A stretch of DNA of 64,000 bases from Pectinatus cerevisiiphilus (GCF_004341685.1 NZ_SMAA01000002.1:162248-226247); one strand, 5' to 3'; shown: positions 24,990 to 33,680, counted from the first letter of the stretch. Notes: generated by a model from the letters alone, not told the origin. Program-made: numbers and translations.

Positions 24990-26031
24990 TCCGGGACTGC
25001 TTATTGGTGATCCTGCCCAAAAAATAAATAAAATTATCACTTGTCTTGATGTCAATGAAGCCGTGGTTAATGAGGCTATCGAAAAGAAATATGATATGAT
25101 AATTTCCCACCATCCTTTTATATTTCATGCTTTAAAAAAGATACGTACTGATTTACCAATGGGAAAATTGATACAGAAATTATTAAAAAATAATATAGCT
25201 GTTTTTGCCGCACATACCAATCTGGATAGCGCAAAGGGCGGTATTAACGATATGCTGTGCGAGCTCTGGCATTTGCATAATGTCCAGATGCTCAATGTTA
25301 ACTTTGCGGAAGAGTTGGTCAAGCTGGCGGTATTTGTACCTAAGAGCCATGCGAAAGCAGTTCGTTTGGCAATTGGTAAAGCAGGGGCAGGTTATATAGG
25401 CAATTATTCATACTGCGCTTTTGAAATGCAGGGAATGGGACATTTCCTCCCGCTTGCCGGAACAAATCCCTATATAGGCGAAATAGGAAAGATTGCATCA
25501 GTTGATGAAGTGAAGCTGGAAACAATTTTACCTGCCAAAATAAAAGACAGGGTTGTTCGGGCAATGGTAAAGGCGCATCCTTATGAGGAAGCCGCTTATG
25601 AGATATATCCGCTGAAAATGACGGGTGAGACTGCCGGCTTAGGCCGTATCGGTGAACTGGAAAAGGTAGTTCCATTTGAAGAATTTGCCGCTATGGTAAA
25701 AGATACCCTTCAGATAGACCATATTCGGCTCGTGAGAACTAATGACAGAGAAATAAAAAAGGTAGCCTTATGTAGTGGAGCCGGTGCAGAATTTCTCAGC
25801 ACAGCTAAAATGCGGGGCGCTGATGTGTATATTACTGGTGATGTTAAATATCATGAAGCGCAGAAAGCCCAAGAACTTAATATAAACCTTATAGATGCCG
25901 GACATTTTGGTACAGAATACCTTGTTGCCAAAGCACTGGCTGGTAAATTGGACACGTACGCAAAGAAAAATAAATGGAATATAGAGATCTCTTATGATAA
26001 GGTGGCAAAAGACCCTTTTGTTATGCTATAA
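24916..26031 (+). CDS. Nif3-like dinuclear metal-centre protein (371 aa)
   Basis: This is the YqfO/Nif3 family (often listed as GTP cyclohydrolase I type 2 homologue), of uncertain activity. It starts MIKCQVVMEAMERIAP and then has LAEEWDNPGLLIG. Metal ligands are in ISHHPFIF near residue 62, AAHTNLD near 97, and GHFGTE near 331. A middle insert domain (about 130-230) is typical of the Gram-positive long form. It overlaps the 3' end of trmK by 74 bases, so translation is likely coupled. Confidence 0.93.
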   Translation: MIKCQVVMEAMERIAPRILAEEWDNPGLLIGDPAQKINKIITCLDVNEAVVNEAIEKKYDMIISHHPFIFHALKKIRTDLPMGKLIQKLLKNNIAVFAAHTNLDSAKGGINDMLCELWHLHNVQMLNVNFAEELVKLAVFVPKSHAKAVRLAIGKAGAGYIGNYSYCAFEMQGMGHFLPLAGTNPYIGEIGKIASVDEVKLETILPAKIKDRVVRAMVKAHPYEEAAYEIYPLKMTGETAGLGRIGELEKVVPFEEFAAMVKDTLQIDHIRLVRTNDREIKKVALCSGAGAEFLSTAKMRGADVYITGDVKYHEAQKAQELNINLIDAGHFGTEYLVAKALAGKLDTYAKKNKWNIEISYDKVAKDPFVML

Positions 26032-26050
26032 TGCGCATTAATAAACAAAA

Positions 26051-26077
26051 CCGTAACCTTAAGGGTTGCGGCTTTAT
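26051..26077 (+). terminator. Intrinsic terminator after nif3
   Basis: CCGTAACC at 26051-26058 pairs with GGTTGCGG at 26064-26071 with one G-T pair, followed by CTTTATTT. Confidence 0.75.
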
Positions 26078-26233
26078 TTATGTTTTGCTAGTGCGATATA
26101 GTGCTATATTGCCTGCAAATATGCATGGAAATGTTAAATTTTGTTTAAAAAATTTATGCATGTTTAAGCTTTTTATAGTATAGTAGTTAGTGGAGTTTAA
26201 TAAAATATTATTTTAGAAGGATGAATTTGATTT

Positions 26234-28060
26234 ATGCGCTTATTGACGAAAACAGATCGAACAGAAAGCTTTGTTTTTCTCTTGGCATCTTTGGTTTTTT
26301 ATATCTGTCTGGTTATATTTTACATAAACATAGGACAGGATATGGGACCTGTAAATTACTTTGCGTATTTGCTGCCAACAATAATTTCTCTTTATCTGAT
26401 TCAGTATTTGACACATACTAGTTTGTTTTCCGGCAAATTTTTGGCTCATGCCATTCCCGGGCTGGCATGGTGCATTACTTTTCCTTTGTTATATTCATGG
26501 ACATACAATTCAACATGGTATATATCACTGATACGTGTGGATTTTCTTTTTGGTACAGGTCTTTTTATTCTGCTCGCGGCTTTGCAGACCGTGTTTTTGC
26601 AAACACGTATATCCGCTAAGATTATAGCCGCTTTATTTGCAGTATTTGATATATTATGTCTTTTTATACCTTTGCTGGAAGTAGGTTATTATCTTATATA
26701 TCAGCATTGCCTGACACCAGCCACTATGATGGCGCTTTATTTAACAAATCCGCGTGAAAGTGTGGATTTCCTTCAATCCAATGTTGGTGGTCTTAAAATA
26801 GTGCTCGTTTTGGTAGGCATCTGCCTTGTTTTGTATGCTATGTACAAGATAAATTATCGGTTAGCTTTGAAAATAAAAACGTCTGTGTTTGGACGTAAAA
26901 AGAAAATTATACTGTATTTATTTACGATTTTTACAGCTGCTTATTCTTTCTTTTTCCTTTTTCCGCAAACGTCAATTATAAACAACTGGGAAGAAGTATC
27001 TACTTACGTTCACCAGACACAAAAATACAGCCTTAATTATACAGAACGGTTTGATGATATGAAACTGTCAAGCGCAACTACTTTGGCGCAGAAGGCACCG
27101 GGAACAGTCATTATGGTAATTGGCGAGTCAGCCTCCCGTAACTATATGAAGACTTATACGCCTTCCTTTGCTTATGATGATACCCCATGGTTGGAGCAGC
27201 GTAGACAAGATCCTGATTTTGTTGTATTCAATAACGTTTATTCTTCATGGGTGCAAACGGTTCCAGTTTTGCAGAGGGCATTGACGGAACAGAGCCAGTA
27301 TAATGATAAACAGTTCTACAATTCATTGTCTGTCATTGATGTGGCGAAGAAAGCCGGTTATGATACCTATTGGTTCAGTAATCAGGGACGGTATGGGCAG
27401 TATGACAGCGCGATAACCTTGATAGCGAAGACAGCTAATCACGCAAAATGGACAGACGATTCGTATGTATTTACCGATCAGGTAGATGGTGCGTTGTTGG
27501 ACTTTCTACCGGAAATAGATCCTACTAAGAATAATTTTGTCGTTTTGCATCTTATGGGCAGCCATATTTATTACAATAATAGATATCCGGCTGACTTTGA
27601 AAAATGGAAGAATGACGATAGTACTTCTACGGAACCGGCATATGCCAATAGTATTCTTTATACTGATTATATTTTGTCGCAGATATATGATTATGCTAAG
27701 AAAAATCTGCATTTACAGGCTATGGTGTATTATTCCGACCATGGTGAAGATGTAAATATATCGCATAACCCTGATGTATTTAAATTTGATATGGTTCGTA
27801 TACCTATGTTCGTTTACCTTTCTAAAGAATATCAGCAAACTTATCCTGTGCAGACCAATACATTGCAGCATAACCAAAACCAATTTTTCACTAATGATTT
27901 GATATATGATACTATCTGCGGTATCTTAAATGCCCCTTCCAACCATTATGATGCGGGCCAAGATTTTTCTTCGCCGCAGTATCGGTTTAATCTGCAAAAT
28001 CTAACGACGATGCTGGGACAGAAGGAACTTACAGAGGATCCTTATCTTCCAAAACAATAA
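26234..28060 (+). CDS. EptA/CptA-like phosphoethanolamine transferase (608 aa)
   Basis: This is an inner-membrane enzyme with a periplasmic sulfatase-fold domain that moves phosphoethanolamine (or a similar head group) from phospholipid onto a surface glycan such as lipid A or core. Five or more hydrophobic helices lie within residues 12-250. The catalytic domain follows with Glu298 in VIGESASRNY, a likely nucleophile Thr342 in WVQTVPVLQRALT, His444 in LMGSHIYY, and Asp502-His503 in YYSDHGED. The ATG at 26234 follows GAAGGATG. It is a single gene. It supports an outer-membrane (diderm) host. The acceptor is not known, and sulfatase-fold transferases of other head groups remain possible. Confidence 0.85.
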   Translation: MRLLTKTDRTESFVFLLASLVFYICLVIFYINIGQDMGPVNYFAYLLPTIISLYLIQYLTHTSLFSGKFLAHAIPGLAWCITFPLLYSWTYNSTWYISLIRVDFLFGTGLFILLAALQTVFLQTRISAKIIAALFAVFDILCLFIPLLEVGYYLIYQHCLTPATMMALYLTNPRESVDFLQSNVGGLKIVLVLVGICLVLYAMYKINYRLALKIKTSVFGRKKKIILYLFTIFTAAYSFFFLFPQTSIINNWEEVSTYVHQTQKYSLNYTERFDDMKLSSATTLAQKAPGTVIMVIGESASRNYMKTYTPSFAYDDTPWLEQRRQDPDFVVFNNVYSSWVQTVPVLQRALTEQSQYNDKQFYNSLSVIDVAKKAGYDTYWFSNQGRYGQYDSAITLIAKTANHAKWTDDSYVFTDQVDGALLDFLPEIDPTKNNFVVLHLMGSHIYYNNRYPADFEKWKNDDSTSTEPAYANSILYTDYILSQIYDYAKKNLHLQAMVYYSDHGEDVNISHNPDVFKFDMVRIPMFVYLSKEYQQTYPVQTNTLQHNQNQFFTNDLIYDTICGILNAPSNHYDAGQDFSSPQYRFNLQNLTTMLGQKELTEDPYLPKQ

Positions 28061-28130
28061 TGTGTGTAATAAAATCTAACATCAGATGAAAACATGGTGT
28101 TCAGAGTGTGGACAATAAACTCGAATTCCT

Positions 28131-28168
28131 CCCCAATATGTTAAAATCATATTGGGGGGATTTTTTTT
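28131..28168 (+). terminator. Intrinsic terminator after the EptA-like gene
   Basis: A perfect 10-base stem, CCCCAATATG at 28131-28140 with CATATTGGGG at 28148-28157, is followed by eight T residues. Confidence 0.9.
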
Positions 28169-28248
28169 ATGAAATAGACGAGCACAAAAACAATTTGTAG
28201 CATTGGATGATTTAGTTCCAAAAGACCAATATCCTTTGTGCTATAGAT
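28169..28248 (+). pseudogene. Possible transposase N-terminal fragment
   Basis: Right after the terminator, ATGAAATAG gives only two codons. In the neighbouring frame the bases read RRAQKQFVALDDLVPKDQ before stopping. That resembles the opening of IS1182-type transposases (a charged start, then a phrase ending in LVPxDH). Only about 20 residues remain and at least one frameshift is needed. No inverted repeats were found. This is a weak call. Confidence 0.3.
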
Positions 28249-28434
28249 GAAGTAATAACCATAACTCCGACCTCGCGGCAGGGAAACAGCCTAAGCAAAA
28301 TCATCCATAAAGAGTCGAGTAATGCTGGGAATATTTTTGCGGGAAAAATTAAAGCAAGTGAAATTCCTAATATGTCCAAAGGTGAAATTCTCGAAAAACT
28401 ACCACCAGTAGTTTTTTCATATGTGATATTTTAA
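28216..28434 (+). pseudogene. Possible remnant of a polymorphic-toxin C-terminal region
   Basis: An open stretch without a start codon reads through SRQGNSLSKIIHKESSNAG and then AGKIKASEIPNMSKGEILEK and LPP. The IPNMSKGEILEKLPP phrase resembles the entry to some secreted polymorphic-toxin C-terminal domains, where it is normally followed by GWxYxENNGFxHI-like sequence. Here the reading changes to VVFSYVIF and stops, because a hairpin terminator follows. No toxin catalytic part and no immunity gene remain. The similarity is from memory and the call is weak. Confidence 0.3.
28394..28417 (+). terminator. Intrinsic terminator within the gene debris
   Basis: AAAAACTAC at 28394-28402 pairs perfectly with GTAGTTTTT at 28408-28416 around a five-base loop, ending in T residues. 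Confidence 0.6.
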
Positions 28435-28466
28435 TGGGAAAATTAATTTTTGCGGATAAGTATAAT

Positions 28467-28501
28467 AAAAGCACCTGCTGTCGATAAATGCAGGTGCTTT
28501 T
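28467..28501. terminator. Hairpin terminator
   Basis: AAAAGCACCTGC at 28467-28478 pairs perfectly with GCAGGTGCTTTT at 28490-28501. The flanking A and T runs make it usable on both strands. Confidence 0.75.
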
Positions 28502-28513
28502 ATCTTTGGTCTG

Positions 28514-28540
28514 ACACCAGGTGAAAACCTGGTGTTTTTT
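28514..28540 (+). terminator. Hairpin with GAAA tetraloop and T tract
   Basis: ACACCAGGT at 28514-28522 pairs perfectly with ACCTGGTGT at 28527-28535 around a GAAA loop, followed by T residues. This is the fourth terminator-like hairpin within about 400 bases. Confidence 0.7.
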
Positions 28541-28590
28541 GTTTTACGGATAAGTTGTTATATTAGAAAATTTTCTTACAGTAATATGGT

Positions 28591-29472
28591 TTATTTACTT
28601 ATATATTCCAGTTTTTTATTGAGAATGGCAAATGTCAATAAAAGACGATTTACGATGTGTGATAAGCAGGAAAAATCATTTTGTTTATTGTCATTTAAAT
28701 CATAAAAGGATATTTCTGCACAAGTTTCTTTTGCCGATAAGTCTATCTGGTTAGCTATAATTTGGACAGAGGCGGTGCGAATGTTATTTATTGTTTCATC
28801 AATTTTTATAGCAAGTTTTTTTAAAGCAAGTACAGAAGCATCTGTTGGTGGTGAAAACTGCAATAAGCAATGATATTCTTTTTGAGCATGTGTGTAATAA
28901 AAAGTTGCTAAAGCATGAAGAAAGATACAAGATGAACGTACTGAAGCAGTGCGCTTGGCAGCTATAATTTTAACGTCTTTTTGCAGATACTTTTTGTAGA
29001 AGGGAGAGAGCAGCACTTCTGGGCCGACAAAGCGATCAACACCAATGATGTATTTTGCTTTTTTTAAGCAACTGGTTATTTCTGATAAAGACATATTTTC
29101 ATAGGCGATAGCTTTGAAACATAAGTTATCAATCCCCAGTGCAATGCAATACGAAATAAGGGTTTTGGTATATGGTAATAGATTGTTAAAAACATATACA
29201 GTTGATTTCTTAGGAATGCGTGCGATTTCTAAAAAAAAAGTACTGGTTGGAATTAATTCAAAAATAAATAAGCGCTGAGACGGTAATACATGACGTAGTT
29301 TATCATATTGGGTCGGGGCGCAAATATAAAAATCAGCTGGAGCTATGTTCTGTATTTCATCAGTGCGGAAACAGGAAATGGGTATTTTCCCATTTAGTAT
29401 ATTTTCAGTTAGAAGACATATTTCATTTGCAATAAGATGGTTGCTACCAACAGCTGCAATTACTGGCATCAT
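28591..29472 (-). CDS. Unrecognised protein coupled to a LysR gene (293 aa)
   Basis: I do not recognise this family. The protein opens MMPVIAAVGSNHLIANEICL, which looks like a beta-strand/loop/helix nucleotide- or ligand-binding start. It has no signal peptide or transmembrane helix. A middle phrase YIIGVDRFVGPEVLLSPF recalls the ligand-sensor (PrpR-N-like) domains of some regulators, though this is only an impression. The C-terminal third is helical and Lys-rich, with no DNA-binding motif that I can see. Its start overlaps the stop of the LysR gene by four bases (ATGA), so the two are translated together. A regulatory or sensory partner is a plausible role. Confidence 0.6.
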   Translation of the reverse strand: MMPVIAAVGSNHLIANEICLLTENILNGKIPISCFRTDEIQNIAPADFYICAPTQYDKLRHVLPSQRLFIFELIPTSTFFLEIARIPKKSTVYVFNNLLPYTKTLISYCIALGIDNLCFKAIAYENMSLSEITSCLKKAKYIIGVDRFVGPEVLLSPFYKKYLQKDVKIIAAKRTASVRSSCIFLHALATFYYTHAQKEYHCLLQFSPPTDASVLALKKLAIKIDETINNIRTASVQIIANQIDLSAKETCAEISFYDLNDNKQNDFSCLSHIVNRLLLTFAILNKKLEYISK

Positions 29473-30356
29473 AAAGTATCAACTCCTTTGGTAACAAAAT
29501 TTTTAACAAAAGTGATAAAAGCCTCTGTAGCATGTGATTTAGTACGCGAATTTTTGTAAGCCATATAATGGGGCAGAAAAAACTGCGGTGAAAAAGAAAT
29601 AGTCACTAAATTCGTATCAGTTTCACATAACTCTCGAGGAAGAATAGATATACCTGCACCACTAGCCACTAAACTTTTTATAGTCTGCACCTGCATAGGT
29701 TCAAAAATAAATTGCGGTGGTGGATCTATTTTATCAATATGCTCTTTTAAGCAATGTCCGAAGAATCCACTGTTTCTTGATAAAATAATTTTTTCTTCGC
29801 TGAGAGATAACCAATCAATGGAGTTCTTATAACGAAATTTGTGGTTAAAGCTGCAACATAATGTTAATTCATTATTACCTAAGAACATATGTGTAAAAGC
29901 CGGATTATCTGAAGTGAAGAAAAATGCAGTGTCAATTTTTTCTTCAGATAAATCTTGCTGTAAGGTAAAGCTGTCTTTTTCTACTAAAGTTATAGTGATA
30001 TTTGGATATAACTTACTGAATTTTTGCAATATCTCGGTATCGGGATTAAGGCTCCCTAGGTTTGTTATACCAATAGTCAGCAGCCCACCGTTTAAATTTT
30101 TTAAATTATTGATTTCCAGTAGAGTTTTAGATACACCTTTCATGACATTTTCGACATGCCGATAAAAGATTTTTCCTTCTGTTGTTAATATAATTTGTTT
30201 TTGGCTGCGATCAAATAATTGTATTCCTAATTCATCCTCTAAGCTGTGAATAGTATTGGTAACTGCAGGCTGAGAGATATAGAGTCGCTCAGCAGCTCGC
30301 GTAAAGCTTTTTAATTTACTGACCATAAGAAAGTATTCTAGTTGCCGCAGTTCCAT
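29469..30356 (-). CDS. LysR-family transcriptional regulator (295 aa)
   Basis: The winged HTH covers residues 1-60 (MELRQLEYFLMVSKLKSFTR, then AERLYISQPAVTNTIHSLED). The effector-binding domain covers about 90-290. The gene is divergent from the lyase-DASS operon across 341 AT-rich bases and forms a two-gene unit with the unrecognised 293-residue protein. The usual arrangement of a LysR gene divergent from its target operon suggests that it controls the lyase and transporter, with the substrate or product as effector. That control is inference. Confidence 0.9.
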   Translation of the reverse strand: MELRQLEYFLMVSKLKSFTRAAERLYISQPAVTNTIHSLEDELGIQLFDRSQKQIILTTEGKIFYRHVENVMKGVSKTLLEINNLKNLNGGLLTIGITNLGSLNPDTEILQKFSKLYPNITITLVEKDSFTLQQDLSEEKIDTAFFFTSDNPAFTHMFLGNNELTLCCSFNHKFRYKNSIDWLSLSEEKIILSRNSGFFGHCLKEHIDKIDPPPQFIFEPMQVQTIKSLVASGAGISILPRELCETDTNLVTISFSPQFFLPHYMAYKNSRTKSHATEAFITFVKNFVTKGVDTL

Positions 30357-30697
30357 AAGTCTCTATCCTTTCGAAAACATATTTATTTTATTCTAACATA
30401 TCAAATACATAGGTGGAAAATATATTCACGGAAAAACAATAATATAATTGAATTATTTCATAATAAAAAATTATAGTTACTGTTCTATTTATATCCACAG
30501 CTAAAATGAATAATTGCAATTTATAGAAAAAGGCATTTTCGATAGCTTTTTATACAAATTACTAAAATTTATAATATAATATTATATTTTAATAATGATG
30601 AATGATTTTTCTTTAACTCGCTTGTTTGCTATGATTGATTTGAAAAATGAATTAAACATAAGTAGTTTTTAAAATGCAATGAAAGAGGAGAAAAATT
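30357..30697. other. Divergent control region, LysR / lyase operon
   Basis: These 341 bases contain no gene. The sequence is extremely AT-rich. An inverted repeat AATAAT-N8-ATTATT lies at 30438-30457 and could be part of a LysR site, but in such AT-rich DNA it may be chance. No confident promoter was assigned. Confidence 0.3.
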
Positions 30698-32047
30698 ATG
30701 GCATCTACGACTATTGATAGCAAAGTATTTGGCTGTTTATTTAGCACAGATAAAATGAGGGAGATTTTTAGCGATAGGTCGCTGGTACAAAAATGGTTGG
30801 ACACAGAAGCGGCATTAGCTAAGGCACAAGGAGAGTTAGGCGTTATTCCTAAGGAAAAGGCAGATGAAATAAATGCTAATGCTAATGCCAACTTGATAGA
30901 TTTAGCTGCAGTGGGTGAAAATTATAAATCATCGATTACTATGGTTCCATTATTAAAAGAGTTTAAAAAAATATTACCAGGAAATGCTGGTGAATATGTG
31001 CATTGGGGTGCAACAAGCCAAGATATAGTGGATACTGGCCTTGTATTGCAAATGAGAGATGCATACGATGTTATTTGTGAAGATATGAAGATTTGCCAAA
31101 AGCATACATTAAATTTGGTAAAAAAGTATCGCAATACGATTATGTGTGGGCGTACACACGTAATTCATGCACTGCCAATTACACTGGGGTACAAAGTTGC
31201 TGTCTGGGCTGATGAATTGGGTCGGGACATACAACGCTTGGAAGAGATAAAGAAAAGAGTTTTTGTCGGTGAAATGGCTGGTGCTGTTGGTACGCTTGCT
31301 TCTCAACCTAAAAAAGGATTGGAAACACAGAAACGTATGATGGAAATATTGCGATTGGGTATCCCAACTATTGCATGGCATGTAGCCCGTGATAATCAAG
31401 CTGAATTTGTTAGTACATTAGCAATTTGCGCGGGGACATTAGGTAAGATTGCCCATGAAATTTTGACATTGCAACGTACTGAAATCTTAGAGTTGGAAGA
31501 ACCGTTCTTTATGGGAAAAATTGGTTCTTCTACGATGCCGCATAAACGTAATCCACAAGTAGTGGAAGATATTATTGCGGTGTGCCGCAGCGTGCGCAGT
31601 ATTGCGCCTTCAATTGTAGAATCCATGGTCAGTGAAAATGAACGTGATTGGGGTTGCTTTCTTACAGAATGGGAAGCAATTCCGCGGGCATGCCATCTTC
31701 TGGGAGCTGCTCTGGAAAAATCAAAAGATGTGTTGCAGCATTTAATTGTTTATCCAAAACATATGGAAAAGAATCTTTATAAATTAAGAGGTTTGATGAT
31801 GAGTGAATGCGTTATGATGCATTTAGCACCAAAATTAGGACGCATGACAGCACATTCTATTGTTTATCGTTGTTGTATGAAAGCTTATGAAGAAGAATCT
31901 CAGATGAAAGATGCGCTAAAAAATGAACCAGAAGTACGTAAGGATTTTACTGATGAAGAAATAGACAGAATGCTTGATCCGCATAATTATATTGGCTATG
32001 CGCCGCAGTTCGCAGATCGTGTATTGGCTAAATATGGAGTTGAATAA
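30698..32047 (+). CDS. Aspartase/fumarase-superfamily lyase, adenylosuccinate-lyase / PcaB-like (449 aa)
   Basis: This is a cytosolic lyase that would split a succinyl or carboxymuconate-type adduct, usually releasing fumarate. Superfamily regions are intact: GATSQDI at 104-110, the catalytic GRTHVIHALP at 151-160, and the signature loop GSSTMPHKRNP at 276-286. It looks closer to the adenylosuccinate lyase / carboxymuconate cycloisomerase branch than to fumarase or aspartase. No purine genes are nearby. It is followed by a DASS transporter, which fits a catabolic role. The ATG at 30698 follows GAGGAG. The substrate is unknown. Confidence 0.85.
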   Translation: MASTTIDSKVFGCLFSTDKMREIFSDRSLVQKWLDTEAALAKAQGELGVIPKEKADEINANANANLIDLAAVGENYKSSITMVPLLKEFKKILPGNAGEYVHWGATSQDIVDTGLVLQMRDAYDVICEDMKICQKHTLNLVKKYRNTIMCGRTHVIHALPITLGYKVAVWADELGRDIQRLEEIKKRVFVGEMAGAVGTLASQPKKGLETQKRMMEILRLGIPTIAWHVARDNQAEFVSTLAICAGTLGKIAHEILTLQRTEILELEEPFFMGKIGSSTMPHKRNPQVVEDIIAVCRSVRSIAPSIVESMVSENERDWGCFLTEWEAIPRACHLLGAALEKSKDVLQHLIVYPKHMEKNLYKLRGLMMSECVMMHLAPKLGRMTAHSIVYRCCMKAYEEESQMKDALKNEPEVRKDFTDEEIDRMLDPHNYIGYAPQFADRVLAKYGVE

Positions 32048-32196
32048 AAACAATCATATGACAGTCGGGCAAGTATAAAAAGCCTTTTAAAGTTCAAAAA
32101 TTTGTATTCTGATTTAGGACGGTCTGTACCGATGCTGTCATATAGAAAGATTATCTGTATCTCAGTATCGGCTGCAGCACAAAGAGGGGAGATAAA

Positions 32197-33606
32197 GTGA
32201 TAAAAAGTAGAAGAAAACTTCTTTTTGTATTCTTTATAGGAATAATTTTATGGTTCTGTCCAGAACCAACAGGGCTTGAACCGATGGCATGGCATCTTTT
32301 TGCAGTTTTTGCCGCAATAATTCTAGGATTTATATTGCAGCCGATACCAATAGGTGCGGTGGCATTTATAGGTGTTACAGCAGCTGCACTTTTGGGTGTG
32401 ATGGATGTAAAGTCAGCTATTTCTGGTTATGGAAATAGTACCATCTGGCTTATCGTGTGTGCATTTTTATTAGCGAGGGCTTTTATTAAAAGTGGTCTTG
32501 GCAAACGTATAGCCTTTTTGATCATCAAGTCTATAGGAAAGTCTTCTTTGACATTAGGCTATGCAATTACATTCAGTGATTTTATTATTTCACCGGCTAC
32601 GCCTTCGAGTACGGCTCGGGCTGGTGGGATTATTTTTCCGATAATTAAGAGTCTTTCATCAGCATTAGGCTCGGAACCTGGAACTACGGCCAGAAAATTT
32701 GGTGCATATATAATGCAGATAGAATACCAAGCCAATGCTATTACCTGTGCTATGTTTATGACAGCTATGGCGGGTAATCCACTTATTGTTGAATTGGCAG
32801 TAAAGACAATTGATGTTCATATAACTTGGGGAATATGGGCTATGGCGGCTGTACCATCGGGGATAATCTCGTTAATACTTATGCCTTATTTGCTTTATAA
32901 ACTTTTTCCACCTGAGATAAGTAAGATGTCATTTGCAAAAAAGATGGCTGCTGATGAATTAGCGAAAATGGGAAAGTTATCTTTAGATGAAAAAGTTGTA
33001 ATTATTGTCTTTATTGGTGCACTGCTATTATGGTCAACATCAGGTTTGACAAATATGGACGCGACAGTTGTTGGGATGCTTACTGTATGTGTATTAGTCT
33101 TAACAGGCGTGCTTAACTGGCAAGATGTACTGAATGAAAAAGGTGCATGGGACACTATGTTTTGGATGGGTTCGTTAATAGCGTTAGCAGATGCGTTAAC
33201 TAAGTCTGGTTTTATAAAATATTTATCTACAAATGTAGGGCAGATGATTTTACAAGCAGGAATATCATGGTTGCCTGCCTTTGGTATTTTGATATTAGTT
33301 TATGTCTATTCCCATTATGCGTTTGCTAGTGTGTCAGCACATATTGGGGCAATGTATGCCGCCTTCCTCGCTGTGGCTGTTGCAGTAGGGACACCGCCGC
33401 TTCTTGCAGCAATAGCATTTGCTGTATTATCTAATCTAATGATTCCTTTAACGCATTATGGTGGCGGGGCTGCGCCGATTCTTTTTGGTGCTGGTTATGT
33501 ATCACAAGCCGAATGGTGGAAATTAGGTTTTATAATAACTACTGTAAATATAGTTATTTGGTTAGGATTTGGTAGTTTTTGGTGGAAAATATGCGGCCTA
33601 TGGTAA
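32197..33606 (+). CDS. DASS (SLC13)-type anion:sodium symporter (469 aa)
   Basis: This is an inner-membrane carrier of the divalent anion:Na+ symporter family, with about eleven to thirteen hydrophobic segments. Family-type phrases are the PIPIGAVAFIGVTAAALLGV region near residue 49, a SPATPSSTARAGG clamp-like loop near 131, and a second FASVSAHIGAMYAAFL-type loop near 376. Members carry succinate, malate, citrate, tartrate or sulfate. GTG 32197 is chosen as start, behind AGAGGGGAG. It lies 149 bases after the lyase on the same strand. An imperfectly spaced inverted repeat, ATATGACAG (32056-32064) and CTGTCATAT (32135-32143), occupies the gap. It probably imports the lyase substrate. Confidence 0.88.
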   Translation: MIKSRRKLLFVFFIGIILWFCPEPTGLEPMAWHLFAVFAAIILGFILQPIPIGAVAFIGVTAAALLGVMDVKSAISGYGNSTIWLIVCAFLLARAFIKSGLGKRIAFLIIKSIGKSSLTLGYAITFSDFIISPATPSSTARAGGIIFPIIKSLSSALGSEPGTTARKFGAYIMQIEYQANAITCAMFMTAMAGNPLIVELAVKTIDVHITWGIWAMAAVPSGIISLILMPYLLYKLFPPEISKMSFAKKMAADELAKMGKLSLDEKVVIIVFIGALLLWSTSGLTNMDATVVGMLTVCVLVLTGVLNWQDVLNEKGAWDTMFWMGSLIALADALTKSGFIKYLSTNVGQMILQAGISWLPAFGILILVYVYSHYAFASVSAHIGAMYAAFLAVAVAVGTPPLLAAIAFAVLSNLMIPLTHYGGGAAPILFGAGYVSQAEWWKLGFIITTVNIVIWLGFGSFWWKICGLW

Positions 33607-33610
33607 TATG

Positions 33611-33673
33611 ATAAAAGCAGGAAAATCCCGGTATATGTTCTGATATACCGGGATTTTCCTGCTTTTATTTTTG
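33611..33673. terminator. Very long perfect hairpin terminator (26 bp)
   Basis: Arms at 33611-33636 and 33643-33668 are perfectly complementary over 26 bases, with a six-base GTTCTG loop and T residues beyond. It separates the convergent DASS and hemW genes and can end both transcripts. Confidence 0.92.
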
Positions 33674-33680
33674 TTAATTT

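Noticed and set aside
30438..30457. Definite LysR operator
   Set aside because: The inverted repeat is built only of A and T in an AT-rich region and could easily be chance.
30698..32047. Housekeeping purB (adenylosuccinate lyase)
   Set aside because: The superfamily fits, but the neighbourhood is transport and LysR control with no purine genes, so a specific purB call is not supported.
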